25,492 nucleotides of DNA, taken from positions 1 to 25,492 of IMG/VR virus record IMGVR_UViG_3300042691_004849, one strand, 5' to 3'. The notes below the pieces were generated by a model that was not told the DNA's origin, searched no databases, and worked only from the letters and a program-made list of their open reading frames with translations. The position numbers were made by a program, and so were the translations under genes. Every line of letters begins with the position of its first letter. The first letter of the stretch is position 1. This DNA is from a virus. Of this stretch, positions 15,492 to 23,618 are shown piece after piece.

Positions 15492-16109
15492 TTATATTAA
15501 TGTGTCGTCGCTACTTGTATCTTTCCAGTATGATTTGGAATCGTTAACACTAACTGCATTAGATTGATTAGCAGGATCAAGACTCTTTGCTTCTTTTATA
15601 CAAGAAGCCCAATCGTAAGTAACTGTTAATTTTAACGTATTTAAGTCATCACTATCATATTTGTATGAACCCCAATCAAATTTTTTAACAAATGCTTGAT
15701 TTAACGTCCATTGTTCTATTGGCTGTCCTTGATCATCTATTTGAGATATAGTTATTGTACCAAGAGCAGTAGTTGCTTTTCTTTTAGAAATATTGATCAA
15801 ATTTGACTCGCCACTTGGAATTTGATAGCCCATAAAAGCCAAAAGTTGTGCTAATGATGCTGCTGCATCAACTGGATCAGTTGGATCTACTAACTCAATA
15901 TCAACATCGTTCCAAGTAACTGAACCGGGATAATTAAACGTATGATTTAGAAATCTGTGTTGTGCTGTTTTAACTTCAGCGGCGGGCTTGGTACAAGACT
16001 TAGCATACCACACAGTCTCTTTATTATTTAAGGCAGGAATAGATACCTTAAATCTTGATTGTCTTTTTGGATCATGACTTGTTCCGTTAACAGCACTCCA
16101 GAATGGCAT
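15492..16109 (-). CDS. 19: Tail tube protein gp19
   Basis: Forms the rigid inner tube of the contractile tail. The 205 residues compare with 163 in T4 gp19. The N-terminal FWSAVNGTSHDPKRQSRFKV segment, then VWYAKSCTKPAAEVKTAQHR and WNDVDIELVDPTDPVDAAAS are the usual opening, loop and helix of the tube fold; the end carries LKLTVTYDWASC. ATG 16109 has a clear AAGGGAGA ribosome site. It comes right after the sheath gene, as in T4, and has its own promoter-like octamer, fitting the high copy number of the protein. Confidence 0.9.
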   Translation of the reverse strand: MPFWSAVNGTSHDPKRQSRFKVSIPALNNKETVWYAKSCTKPAAEVKTAQHRFLNHTFNYPGSVTWNDVDIELVDPTDPVDAAASLAQLLAFMGYQIPSGESNLINISKRKATTALGTITISQIDDQGQPIEQWTLNQAFVKKFDWGSYKYDSDDLNTLKLTVTYDWASCIKEAKSLDPANQSNAVSVNDSKSYWKDTSSDDTLI

Positions 16110-16132
16110 TGTTTAATTTCTCCCTTATATCC

Positions 16133-16140
16133 TAAATAGT
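16133..16140 (-). promoter_or_regulatory. Putative late-promoter octamer ACTATTTA
   Basis: Exact copy between the sheath stop and the tube start, 23 bases before the ATG at 16109, with the ribosome site in between. Upstream lies an A/T-rich stretch with a repeated AAAATCT on the plus strand and no terminator hairpin. Confidence 0.55.
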
Positions 16141-16172
16141 ATCAATTTATAAAAATCTAAAAATCTAATAAA

Positions 16173-19073
16173 TTATGCTGGTGATGTTGGTAATGTCGCA
16201 CCAGAGCGTGTGATGATAAAGTCAATTGCAATAAACTCTATTGATCTTGCTGGTTTGATATATACTTTGGCGTACATAATATTTCTATCAATCAAATCTG
16301 GTGTTGTTGTAGTATTATCAAGAATAACTCTGTAATCTGTAAGACCACCACGGGAAGCAACATTTCTTAAGAATATATTTGCTTTGTTGCTAAACTCAGC
16401 CCAAGTTGCTTCAACGTTTTGCTCAAACAAAATTTGTTTTGATATCTTTGTTATTTCTCTCTTGACATATAACATTAATCTACGAACGTTAATTCTGTCA
16501 AGTGCAGATGGTGTTACTTGTAGTGTCTTTTGGCCATATATAACCAAACCCTCGGATGGGAAAGAAGCAATTGGATTTATGTTGGCTTCGTAAAGTTCAT
16601 CTCTTTCATCAGCATTTAATCTGTATGAAATACCAATTACGTTCAAGCCTGCGGCTCCTGCTGAAATTCCACCTCTAACGAAGCCTGCTGGTGCAAACCA
16701 TACTTCGCTTGCTGCCTCGGAACTTGCAAAGGTTCCAAGAGCAATGACGGATGGTGGTACAAACAATTGTTGTTTGACAGCATCATCTTGAATTTTGACG
16801 TATGGGTAGAAAGCGCAACCATAACTTGAGTTGATGCTTCTATCAACTAAGTTGTCTGCTGCTTCTTGTGGATCTGGTCTTCTGCTTGAAGCATCAAGTG
16901 AGATATCTTCATAGACAGGAACGTAATCGTTTTCAACATCGATAATACCTAATGCATCACCTCTTTCTTGACAAACTTCAACTAAGTTTTCAGTCAATGT
17001 AGTATTGGTGACACCGGGCATTGTAATCAAGTTACACTCAACAAAGTCAACATCGTCAATAGTGTCTAATGCTCTTTGTAGTGAGTAATAAGCATAACTT
17101 GTTGTTTCGGTAGCACCATCTAAGATGTTATTGTTAACGATTGGTTCTTTTTCTTTTATATCGAAACCATCATAACCACCATAAAGTGCTACGGTGAATT
17201 TAGGAAGTACGTCGTTTTGTAAAACATAAGAGTAACCACCAGAAAGTGCGGTAGCAGAAGTACCTGCAACTCTTGAACCTTCTGTGTATGAAACACCAGT
17301 TACTGCTCCAACTGCATTTCTTGTAACGATTAAGTCATCAAGAGAGAATTTATAAGAGTATTGAGTAGCAGATGATGTGTTGTCAAATGTGGAGAACTCT
17401 GGTGGCAATGGGAAAGCAAGATCGCTTATACCTCTGTCGAAAACAACGCTTGTGTCGGATGTTTGATAATCTGCACCAAAGTATGCTTTTTTAACATTTC
17501 TTATTCCGTGGTCTGTATAATCAGCACGGGTTGCAAATGATGGGAATACGAAAGAACCAGTAAATGCTACTGGACCTGTGTTGACGAACAAGTTTGCGTT
17601 TCCAGCAGTATCAGCGATACCTGCATTACCTTTTGCATAAACATCTGTAAATTGTGTTGAAGCAGATGTTGATGAACCAAATGTTGAAGCATATGCGCTG
17701 CCAGAGAATACTGTAAATCCCTTGAACTTCATACCACCAAGAATACCAAATGGAAGGTAACGTGCATCGGTTGCAGCAGCATCAACATCCTCGTTCATAA
17801 CAATTCTAATGTATTTGGATTTGTTATCGTAGTTTCCAAATTCATTTAATCTTTCGTTAGCATCATCCCACTCGTAATATTTATCACCAATTTTTCTTGC
17901 GATATAATCTTCCGAGTTTGGATCAAGATTTACTGCGGTAAATGTCTCTAAAACACCTCTTGATTTATCAAGATCGGATGCACTTCTTACTTCAATATCA
18001 AATGAGCCATATGGATATATATCTGGATATGCTGCTGCTTTGATGTTGGCCAAAGAAACTTTTACGTTCTTTTGCGACCATTCACCTTCTTCAATAGCAA
18101 CAAATTTGAACAATTTAGCCATATCAACTGGATTGTAAGAACTAGTATTGCTTGTAAGGTCTTGAGAAATGAACCAGCCAGTTTCTGCTGCTTGTGATTC
18201 CATTCTCATATTGCCTTTGTTGGAAGAACCACTTTGCAATGCAAGTATCATACCAAATCCATAATTGGCAGTTAAGGTAGAGACAGGACCAACAACTTCT
18301 GCAATTGATCTTTCAAATGTTTCACCTAACCAATAGATTTCTCTGTTAGCAGTTGTTGTTACATTGGAGTTTACAAATGTTGGATTTGTATTGAAAACTT
18401 TTCTTATGTATAAATCCGAACTTGGCTCAAAGTTGAAAGCAGTTTTTGTTACTTGATTGCCAGATGCATCTCTTATTATGGCAGTAAACTCAGCATTATT
18501 GCCAGTTGCGCCAACTATGATTGAAGAACCTGTTACTTGAACTGCTCCACCTCTAAGTGTTCCAGAAAGCGAAATTGAGCCACCATTATTGATGTACCAA
18601 ACTGCTGCAAGAGTACCAGTTACTGGCACAGCAGATACTTGTTGTGCAAATACAAACAAGCCATATGCACCACCATTTGATGCAACTGTTGCGCTTGCTG
18701 TTGCTGCTGTGGTTTGCCATCCTGCTTTTCCAGCAGTTGTTGCGCTTGGTGATTGCTTACCTGTGATACGGAAGAAAGTAACAGGACCAACGCCAGCATT
18801 TAAATATGCTTGAGCAGCATATGGTGCATAGGTTGGTGCAGCATAGTTTCCTTCTCTCCAAACATCGCCACCAATATTACCGGGAATAGGCTCACCAAAT
18901 GATTGAACGAAATCCTCATAAGAAGCAACTTGTACTGGTCGCATTGATGGTCCGTGTTGTGATCTACCAATGATAATTGGGCCAACTCCAACCTCATCTG
19001 CTGGAACAACAGACATATCTAATTCTGATATGTAAACTCCGGGAGAAACGAAACGGATTCTTGATGCGGACAT
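16173..19073 (-). CDS. 18: Tail sheath protein gp18
   Basis: Contractile sheath subunit. The N-terminus FVSPGVYISELDMSVVPADE followed by VGVGPIIIGRSQHGPS is diagnostic. The conserved C-terminal domain is present at about 825-960: LVIYGQKTLQVTPSALDRIN, VRRLMLYVKREITKISKQIL, and ARSIEFIAIDFIIT, which includes the strand that interlocks sheath subunits. At 966 residues it is much longer than T4 gp18 (659); the extra length lies in the middle, about 110-550, in Ser/Thr/Gly-rich strand-like sequence that probably makes added surface domains. ATG 19073 is preceded by AGGAGTCCTCC, a strong ribosome site, and by its own promoter-like octamer at 19112. Confidence 0.95.
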   Translation of the reverse strand: MSASRIRFVSPGVYISELDMSVVPADEVGVGPIIIGRSQHGPSMRPVQVASYEDFVQSFGEPIPGNIGGDVWREGNYAAPTYAPYAAQAYLNAGVGPVTFFRITGKQSPSATTAGKAGWQTTAATASATVASNGGAYGLFVFAQQVSAVPVTGTLAAVWYINNGGSISLSGTLRGGAVQVTGSSIIVGATGNNAEFTAIIRDASGNQVTKTAFNFEPSSDLYIRKVFNTNPTFVNSNVTTTANREIYWLGETFERSIAEVVGPVSTLTANYGFGMILALQSGSSNKGNMRMESQAAETGWFISQDLTSNTSSYNPVDMAKLFKFVAIEEGEWSQKNVKVSLANIKAAAYPDIYPYGSFDIEVRSASDLDKSRGVLETFTAVNLDPNSEDYIARKIGDKYYEWDDANERLNEFGNYDNKSKYIRIVMNEDVDAAATDARYLPFGILGGMKFKGFTVFSGSAYASTFGSSTSASTQFTDVYAKGNAGIADTAGNANLFVNTGPVAFTGSFVFPSFATRADYTDHGIRNVKKAYFGADYQTSDTSVVFDRGISDLAFPLPPEFSTFDNTSSATQYSYKFSLDDLIVTRNAVGAVTGVSYTEGSRVAGTSATALSGGYSYVLQNDVLPKFTVALYGGYDGFDIKEKEPIVNNNILDGATETTSYAYYSLQRALDTIDDVDFVECNLITMPGVTNTTLTENLVEVCQERGDALGIIDVENDYVPVYEDISLDASSRRPDPQEAADNLVDRSINSSYGCAFYPYVKIQDDAVKQQLFVPPSVIALGTFASSEAASEVWFAPAGFVRGGISAGAAGLNVIGISYRLNADERDELYEANINPIASFPSEGLVIYGQKTLQVTPSALDRINVRRLMLYVKREITKISKQILFEQNVEATWAEFSNKANIFLRNVASRGGLTDYRVILDNTTTTPDLIDRNIMYAKVYIKPARSIEFIAIDFIITRSGATLPTSPA

Positions 19074-19111
19074 GCTTGGAGGACTCCTATGTTTATTTAA
19101 ATATCTGGAAG

Positions 19112-19119
19112 TAAATAGT
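19112..19119 (-). promoter_or_regulatory. Putative late-promoter octamer ACTATTTA
   Basis: Exact copy in the gap between the gp15-like stop and the sheath ATG, 38 bases before that start. The leader carries a TTTAAATAAA stretch and the ribosome site. No terminator hairpin separates it from the upstream gene. Confidence 0.55.
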
Positions 19120-19145
19120 TACAAAATTATTAAAATACCATTGTT

Positions 19146-19970
19146 TTATTTAAGTGTATTAATAATAACACTTTCTCTTGGTAACTTAAATTCAACAACT
19201 GTTTCTCTTATAATAATATTTGGTGTGTCACTCTGGTCTGTATCAGAAAATATATATCCCAAAACATCAAACTTAATTTCGGACATATATGTTCTTTCAT
19301 TATTTTGCATGTTCTTTACATTATTATTTAGTGTGACAATAGAATCAGTTGGATATAATAATTCATAACTATGTCCATCACGACGTATGGAAAACACTCT
19401 TGATTGTCCATTAACAGCAACAAACTGAGTTATCATACTATTCATTTGTTCTAAGTAATAACTTTTTAACGTTATTGTATAAGAACATTTTACGTGTACA
19501 GGAATAGGTGCAGATATTATTTCATATACTATTTTTTTATTCTTTGACTTTTGGTTGAATTGTTGTGCTTTTCTAAAAACATCAGCATTTGCAAATTCTG
19601 TTGTTTTTGCTTGTTGAATTAACTTATCAATCGATATAACACCAGAACCATTGTAATAATCAAACTTAGATGGTATTGATGCTTGAAATTTACCTCTAAA
19701 GTTTGCAGCAGGACTTGTACCTGTTCTATCAACAGAAATCAAAGGGAGAATTAATCTACCAGCATCATCTCTTAAGTCTTTGTTGTTTTTGCTTTGAAAT
19801 GCTCTTTCTGCTGAAGTCCAAATGATAGGAACTTTTTTATATCCTTCATGCGATAATAGATTAACATTTATTCTATCATTTAGCCAATCATATACAGCAT
19901 AATCAATAGTTTCTAATTTTGATGGTGATAAAGGTAATGTAAATTTTTTAGCGTCTATTGGTCTTTGCAT
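19146..19970 (-). CDS. 15: Tail terminator/sheath completion protein gp15-like
   Basis: A 274-residue protein, almost the length of T4 gp15 (272). Features shared with gp15 are the KKVPIIWTSAERAFQSK segment near residue 47, then a LILPLISVDRTG strand, and the central PIPVHVKCSYTITLKSYYLE and MNSMITQFVAVNG (about 155-190). A C-terminal KFDVLGYIF strand follows. gp15 caps the finished tail and connects it to the head. It lies between a neck-type gene and the sheath gene, as gp15 does relative to gp13, gp14 and gp18 in T4. Spacing of five bases from the previous stop suggests co-translation; the ribosome site (TGGGAT) is weak. Confidence 0.7.
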   Translation of the reverse strand: MQRPIDAKKFTLPLSPSKLETIDYAVYDWLNDRINVNLLSHEGYKKVPIIWTSAERAFQSKNNKDLRDDAGRLILPLISVDRTGTSPAANFRGKFQASIPSKFDYYNGSGVISIDKLIQQAKTTEFANADVFRKAQQFNQKSKNKKIVYEIISAPIPVHVKCSYTITLKSYYLEQMNSMITQFVAVNGQSRVFSIRRDGHSYELLYPTDSIVTLNNNVKNMQNNERTYMSEIKFDVLGYIFSDTDQSDTPNIIIRETVVEFKLPRESVIINTLK

Positions 19971-19975
19971 TTATT

Positions 19976-21250
19976 TTATCCCACAAATATCAAGGATGGT
20001 ATTTTTTGTCCAACCTTTTGAAGATTGTCCGACATAGCACCTTGTTGTTCAATAATCTTTGGATATGTCATTTCGGCAAGAATTGTTTTTAATTCATCTC
20101 GCAATTCTTTCTTTTCAGTTGTTGCTTCGGTTAGCAATGCTGGTCCGTTTAGTGTAACATTTTCACCGGGAATTGGGATAGTTGCGAACTTAGAACGAAT
20201 ATGACCTAGTATTTCTTTACATACTGCAAGTGCATATCTACGTATCCATTGTTTACCAATTGAATTGATGCTTTCATAGGGTATATTTGCAAATGGCAAA
20301 GTGTTCATATTGTTTACACCATTTACACCAGTATCAATTCCTGTCTCGCTTTCTGTCCAAGGATCGGATGGAATAGAGAATTCAACCCAGAAGTTTTGAG
20401 GAGTTGCGATATTTGGAACTGGAAATAATCTTAACTTATTGTTTTTGATCTCAAATGAATAATGAGAGTTTCTTGTATAAATTGCTGTCTCAAATGCCAT
20501 TGCTTGAAGTTTGTTTTGCCATGTTGGAATAACCTCAAACGAACTATCATCAGCATATTGACCATAAGATGAAAGATTACCAACAGCATTTAATCCGCCA
20601 TAGTAACCAAAAAATCTCCACATTGATTGTGGTGTTCTATAGAAAACTCTTCTAATAATAACTTTCTTTGATCCTACTTTTCCTGCATATGGTACGTTAT
20701 TTCCATCAACATCAATACCAGATACGGAAGCAGATTCAATTATGTCTTGCAAATCATAATCTTGAATATCAACAATCGTACTTAATGATGCTGAATATAT
20801 TGGATCGTTTGATGACAAACCGCCTTCAAGTGCATATGCTTTTCCAAAGTTTCTAACAAAATCAAGAGAATATTTAGGATACTTTAATGCAACATTTGAT
20901 GCTGATAATGCATTTGTTATCTCGCCATCTTGATCAAATGAGCCTGTTGATTTACCAAGCATTGATGGTAAAGCATTTACTGCTTGATGTAAATTGACAA
21001 GATAAGAATATTCTAATACTGCTTCTTCATATGCTGCATAAACATTGCCAGTTGTTAGTTCAATATCAAGAACATCACCACCAAGTTTCTTGTACACATA
21101 TGCTACTTCATCAGCAGCACCAGATATAAATGCAGCAGAATTAGAATAAATACCAAATGGTAATGCAGATGGAACATCAGCAAGATTACCAGCAGAAGGA
21201 AGCACAACAGCACTTAATGTGCTGGCAGGAGTTAAGGTAGGAACAGCCAT
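19976..21250 (-). CDS. Neck / head-tail adaptor protein (gp13-like position)
   Basis: A 424-residue protein. Helical segments such as NVYAAYEEAVLEYSYLVNLH (about 68-87) are typical of head-tail adaptor proteins, which bind the portal and begin the neck. The C-terminal WIRRYALAVCKEILGHIRSK, FATIPIPGENVTLNGPALL and helix ending in KIIEQQ recur, in my recollection, in large marine phages as a neck protein. It precedes the gp15-like gene, where T4 has gp13 and gp14. ATG 21250 has no ribosome site; the ACTATTTA element ends four bases before it, so the message could be leaderless. No other ATG in a better context is close. Identity as neck protein is probable, precise gp13 equivalence unproven. 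Confidence 0.6.
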   Translation of the reverse strand: MAVPTLTPASTLSAVVLPSAGNLADVPSALPFGIYSNSAAFISGAADEVAYVYKKLGGDVLDIELTTGNVYAAYEEAVLEYSYLVNLHQAVNALPSMLGKSTGSFDQDGEITNALSASNVALKYPKYSLDFVRNFGKAYALEGGLSSNDPIYSASLSTIVDIQDYDLQDIIESASVSGIDVDGNNVPYAGKVGSKKVIIRRVFYRTPQSMWRFFGYYGGLNAVGNLSSYGQYADDSSFEVIPTWQNKLQAMAFETAIYTRNSHYSFEIKNNKLRLFPVPNIATPQNFWVEFSIPSDPWTESETGIDTGVNGVNNMNTLPFANIPYESINSIGKQWIRRYALAVCKEILGHIRSKFATIPIPGENVTLNGPALLTEATTEKKELRDELKTILAEMTYPKIIEQQGAMSDNLQKVGQKIPSLIFVG

Positions 21251-21254
21251 ACAA

Positions 21255-21262
21255 TAAATAGT
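21255..21262 (-). promoter_or_regulatory. Putative late-promoter octamer ACTATTTA
   Basis: Exact copy directly after the terminator of the 141-residue gene and four bases before the neck gene ATG at 21250. Confidence 0.55.
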
Positions 21263-21264
21263 TT

Positions 21265-21298
21265 ATAATAAAAGAAACCCCTTTCTTTTGGAAAGGGG
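21265..21298 (-). terminator. Intrinsic terminator after the 141-residue gene
   Basis: CCCCTTTC (21291-21298 read on the minus strand) pairs with GAAAGGGG (21278-21285) over a five-base loop, followed on the minus strand by TTTCTTTTATTAT. It ends transcription of the small beta-rich gene. Confidence 0.8.
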
Positions 21299-21311
21299 CT
21301 CTCATAAAACA

Positions 21312-21331
21312 TAAACTAAAGTTTTAGTTTA
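21312..21331. repeat. AT-rich inverted repeat
   Basis: TAAACTAAA and TTTAGTTTA form a nine-base inverted repeat with a two-base centre, placed between the stop of the 141-residue gene and the terminator. It could be a protein-binding palindrome or a 3' end stabiliser; its role is unknown. Confidence 0.6.
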
Positions 21332-21333
21332 GA

Positions 21334-21759
21334 TTAGGCGTTTCCACCCCATGCAACAATCCATTTATCACCAACACTTGAAGAAGCATATACACATACG
21401 GCACCTTGACTTCCAGTTAAGTTAAGTGCAGCATTTGGTGCGAAACCATTAAATGCTGATCCTGTGCTTGGATAGAGTTTCAATGTTTGATTGGAAACAA
21501 TATTTCCAACTACATAAACTTCACCATTTGTTGCTGCTGGAAGTTGTACACCTTTTGTACCATCGGCAGCAGTAACCATAGTAACATGGCTTACAATTGC
21601 AGCAGAAGATGAAACACTTGAACCAGATGCTGCTACAGTTCCAACATCGGACAAAACTAAACCAGATTGAAATGTACTATCAGCAGAAACTGTTACGCTT
21701 GTCATTGTTTGTGCTGCAAGTTCTTTTCTCATTCTTGAAACGCTAAATTTAGAACCCAT
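21334..21759 (-). CDS. Small beta-rich virion-like protein, possible capsid decoration
   Basis: A 141-residue protein with a short basic helix (FSVSRMRKELAAQTM) and then Ser/Thr/Ala/Gly-rich strand sequence, including VQLPAATNGEVYVVGNIVSN and a C-terminal VYASSSVGDKWIVAWGG strand pair. I do not recognise the family. It stands alone between the capsid gene and the neck gene, with its own promoter-like octamer, a strong AGGAGG ribosome site, and terminators on both sides, so it is probably made in large amount. An abundant capsid-surface (decoration) or head fibre role fits, by inference. No catalytic or membrane motif is seen. Confidence 0.8.
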   Translation of the reverse strand: MGSKFSVSRMRKELAAQTMTSVTVSADSTFQSGLVLSDVGTVAASGSSVSSSAAIVSHVTMVTAADGTKGVQLPAATNGEVYVVGNIVSNQTLKLYPSTGSAFNGFAPNAALNLTGSQGAVCVYASSSVGDKWIVAWGGNA

Positions 21760-21792
21760 AATAAAAATCCTCCTATTGGATAACTAACATAT

Positions 21793-21800
21793 TAAATAGT
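21793..21800 (-). promoter_or_regulatory. Putative late-promoter octamer ACTATTTA
   Basis: Exact copy immediately after the capsid-gene terminator and 33 bases before ATG 21759; the AGGAGG ribosome site lies between. Confidence 0.6.
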
Positions 21801-21803
21801 AAG

Positions 21804-21833
21804 AAACCCCCCGATATTTCTACCGAGGGGTTT
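21804..21833 (-). terminator. Terminator after the major capsid gene
   Basis: A 13-base stem (21804-21816 with 21821-21833) including G-U pairs, closed by a GAAA tetraloop on the minus strand. The T-tract on the minus side is weak (CTTACTATTT), so it may act partly as an RNA-stabilising hairpin. Confidence 0.7.
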
Positions 21834-21856
21834 CTTTTGCTAATAGCGTTTAACTA

Positions 21857-23599
21857 TTAAGCGCCGGACTCACCGAATAAGCCACGGATGACGACCAAAC
21901 CGTAGAAGTCTGGACGGATCATCTTCTTGGCATAACGGGTCATAACGCCCTTACGTGGTACGAAGTCCTCGATACCAAAGATGGTTGGAGTGACTTGGAG
22001 TGGTACGTATGGAGCATATACGAAGCCGCTTTCAAGGAAGGAACTTCCCTTACGACCGACGAGGATGACGTTGCGGAGGAAGTATGGGTCAACGTATACG
22101 TCAAACTTCTTGGAGATTGCACCAACGTTTTGTACACCAACTTCACCCTTGTCATCATCTACTGCGATACGAGCACGGAAACCAGCAGTCATTTCAAGAA
22201 TTGAAGCGGTTTCTGGACCACATACGAGGAAGTTTGCACCACCACGTAATGTCTTTCTGTGGATTTGAGCAGAAACGTCATTGATTGTTTCAATGAGGGT
22301 TTCGTACCACATGCTGACGTTACCAGTAAAGTCTGGAGCCTTGGCAGATGCACCAACTTCTACGCCAGTAAGTTTATTGACGAAGAGGCCGGGGCTTCTA
22401 GACCAGTAGAAGGTTCCAGCGGTTGCACCTTTGATAAGGTCTTCAAGAATTTCACGATCAATTTCAAGACCGATTTGCTCGGAGAGGATTGATGTGAGTT
22501 CTACTTCTGCATCCAAGTTGTGGTAAGCATTGAGGTCTTGTCCAAGTTCTGGGGACCATTTTGCTTTCATTTTCTTGGTGATAGCAGTAACGCTTACAGA
22601 ATCGACTTTGATATCGATTTCTGGGATTGCGGTGTTACCTTCAAGACCCCATGAATCAGTACCAACTACTGCGCCAAGAGCATTGGTTGTACCTGCTGCT
22701 GGAGTTCCAGAGAAGTCGTCTGTGATTGTGAATGTACAAGCAGTAACAGCGGCAAGTGCAGTATTACAATTTGCTGCGGTCATTGAACCAGTTCCTTCGA
22801 CAACAAACAAAACTTTGCTTGAATCAGTTGGGTCAATTCTAGTAAGACGACGAGCTTGGCGACCACTACCCAAAGAGGTAAGTGTTACAGTAACAAAGTC
22901 TTTAACATTGAATTGTTGTGCAGTAAGTGAAGAAAGACCGATTGTACCAACTGCGAATGCTGAACCACTTACTAAGTCTGCGTCGAATCTTAATAAGTTT
23001 GCAAGTTCGTATGCATCTGTTGAAGTAGCTTCAAACAATGGGTAACCACCATCAGTTACTGTACCAGAAGCAACTACTGTAATTGTCAAACCAGTAGCAG
23101 AACCAGTTGGTGAGGTGTAGCCGTTGTTAAGGTTGTAGAAACCTTTTTCAACGTTTGCACCAGTTAAACTAACACCGCCTGTGATTTGTTGACCGAGAAC
23201 ACCACCACCGTATACGGAGTCACCAGCAGCATATCCTAATCTTGGTCCAGATCCTGCTGTTGAGGAAATGTTGAAGTCAAGGAAGAAGATAAGACCGCTT
23301 GGGAGTGACATTGGTTGAACGGAAACGAGGTCGTTTGCGATCAAGCCAGCGAATACTCTACGGACGATTGGAAATGCTACGGCAGCAAAACCTTCAACAT
23401 CGCCAGCAGCCATTGTTGAGGATTCACGGAGAAGTTCTTTGGCTTGGTTTTCAAGCAAACGAGCCATGCCGTGACGAGTTCTTTCGTCGGTGATGCCTTC
23501 AAGAAGGCCAGTTTTTTCCCACTTTTGAAGAAGAGCATGACCTTCTTTGCGTAAGTCTCTGTGGACCATGCCTTCTGTTAATTTTTGAATAATAGACAT
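21857..23599 (-). CDS. 23: Major capsid protein gp23
   Basis: Main shell subunit of the head. The N-terminus (MSIIQKLTEGMVHRDLRKEG, then KWEKTGLLEGI) precedes AAGDVEGFAAVAFPIVRRVF, which resembles the T4 gp23 region just after the maturation cleavage. A prohead protease site of the LxE type is visible at LLRE, so cleavage after E59 is likely (T4 cleaves gp23 after residue 65). The C-terminal half has the expected P-domain segments, such as WSPELGQDLNAYHNLDAE and IGLEIDREILEDLIKGA. The 580 residues compare with 521 in T4. ATG 23599 has an AAGGAG ribosome site. Codon use is more GC-rich than in most neighbours, consistent with very high expression. Co-transcribed with gp22 and closed by a terminator. 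Confidence 0.95.
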   Translation of the reverse strand: MSIIQKLTEGMVHRDLRKEGHALLQKWEKTGLLEGITDERTRHGMARLLENQAKELLRESSTMAAGDVEGFAAVAFPIVRRVFAGLIANDLVSVQPMSLPSGLIFFLDFNISSTAGSGPRLGYAAGDSVYGGGVLGQQITGGVSLTGANVEKGFYNLNNGYTSPTGSATGLTITVVASGTVTDGGYPLFEATSTDAYELANLLRFDADLVSGSAFAVGTIGLSSLTAQQFNVKDFVTVTLTSLGSGRQARRLTRIDPTDSSKVLFVVEGTGSMTAANCNTALAAVTACTFTITDDFSGTPAAGTTNALGAVVGTDSWGLEGNTAIPEIDIKVDSVSVTAITKKMKAKWSPELGQDLNAYHNLDAEVELTSILSEQIGLEIDREILEDLIKGATAGTFYWSRSPGLFVNKLTGVEVGASAKAPDFTGNVSMWYETLIETINDVSAQIHRKTLRGGANFLVCGPETASILEMTAGFRARIAVDDDKGEVGVQNVGAISKKFDVYVDPYFLRNVILVGRKGSSFLESGFVYAPYVPLQVTPTIFGIEDFVPRKGVMTRYAKKMIRPDFYGLVVIRGLFGESGA

Positions 23600-23618
23600 A
23601 ATAATAACTCCTTAAATG

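Noticed and set aside
22530-23045. Plus-strand open frame of 171 codons opposite the capsid gene
   Set aside because: It lies entirely within the capsid coding sequence, lacks a ribosome site and context, and the capsid reading is certain.
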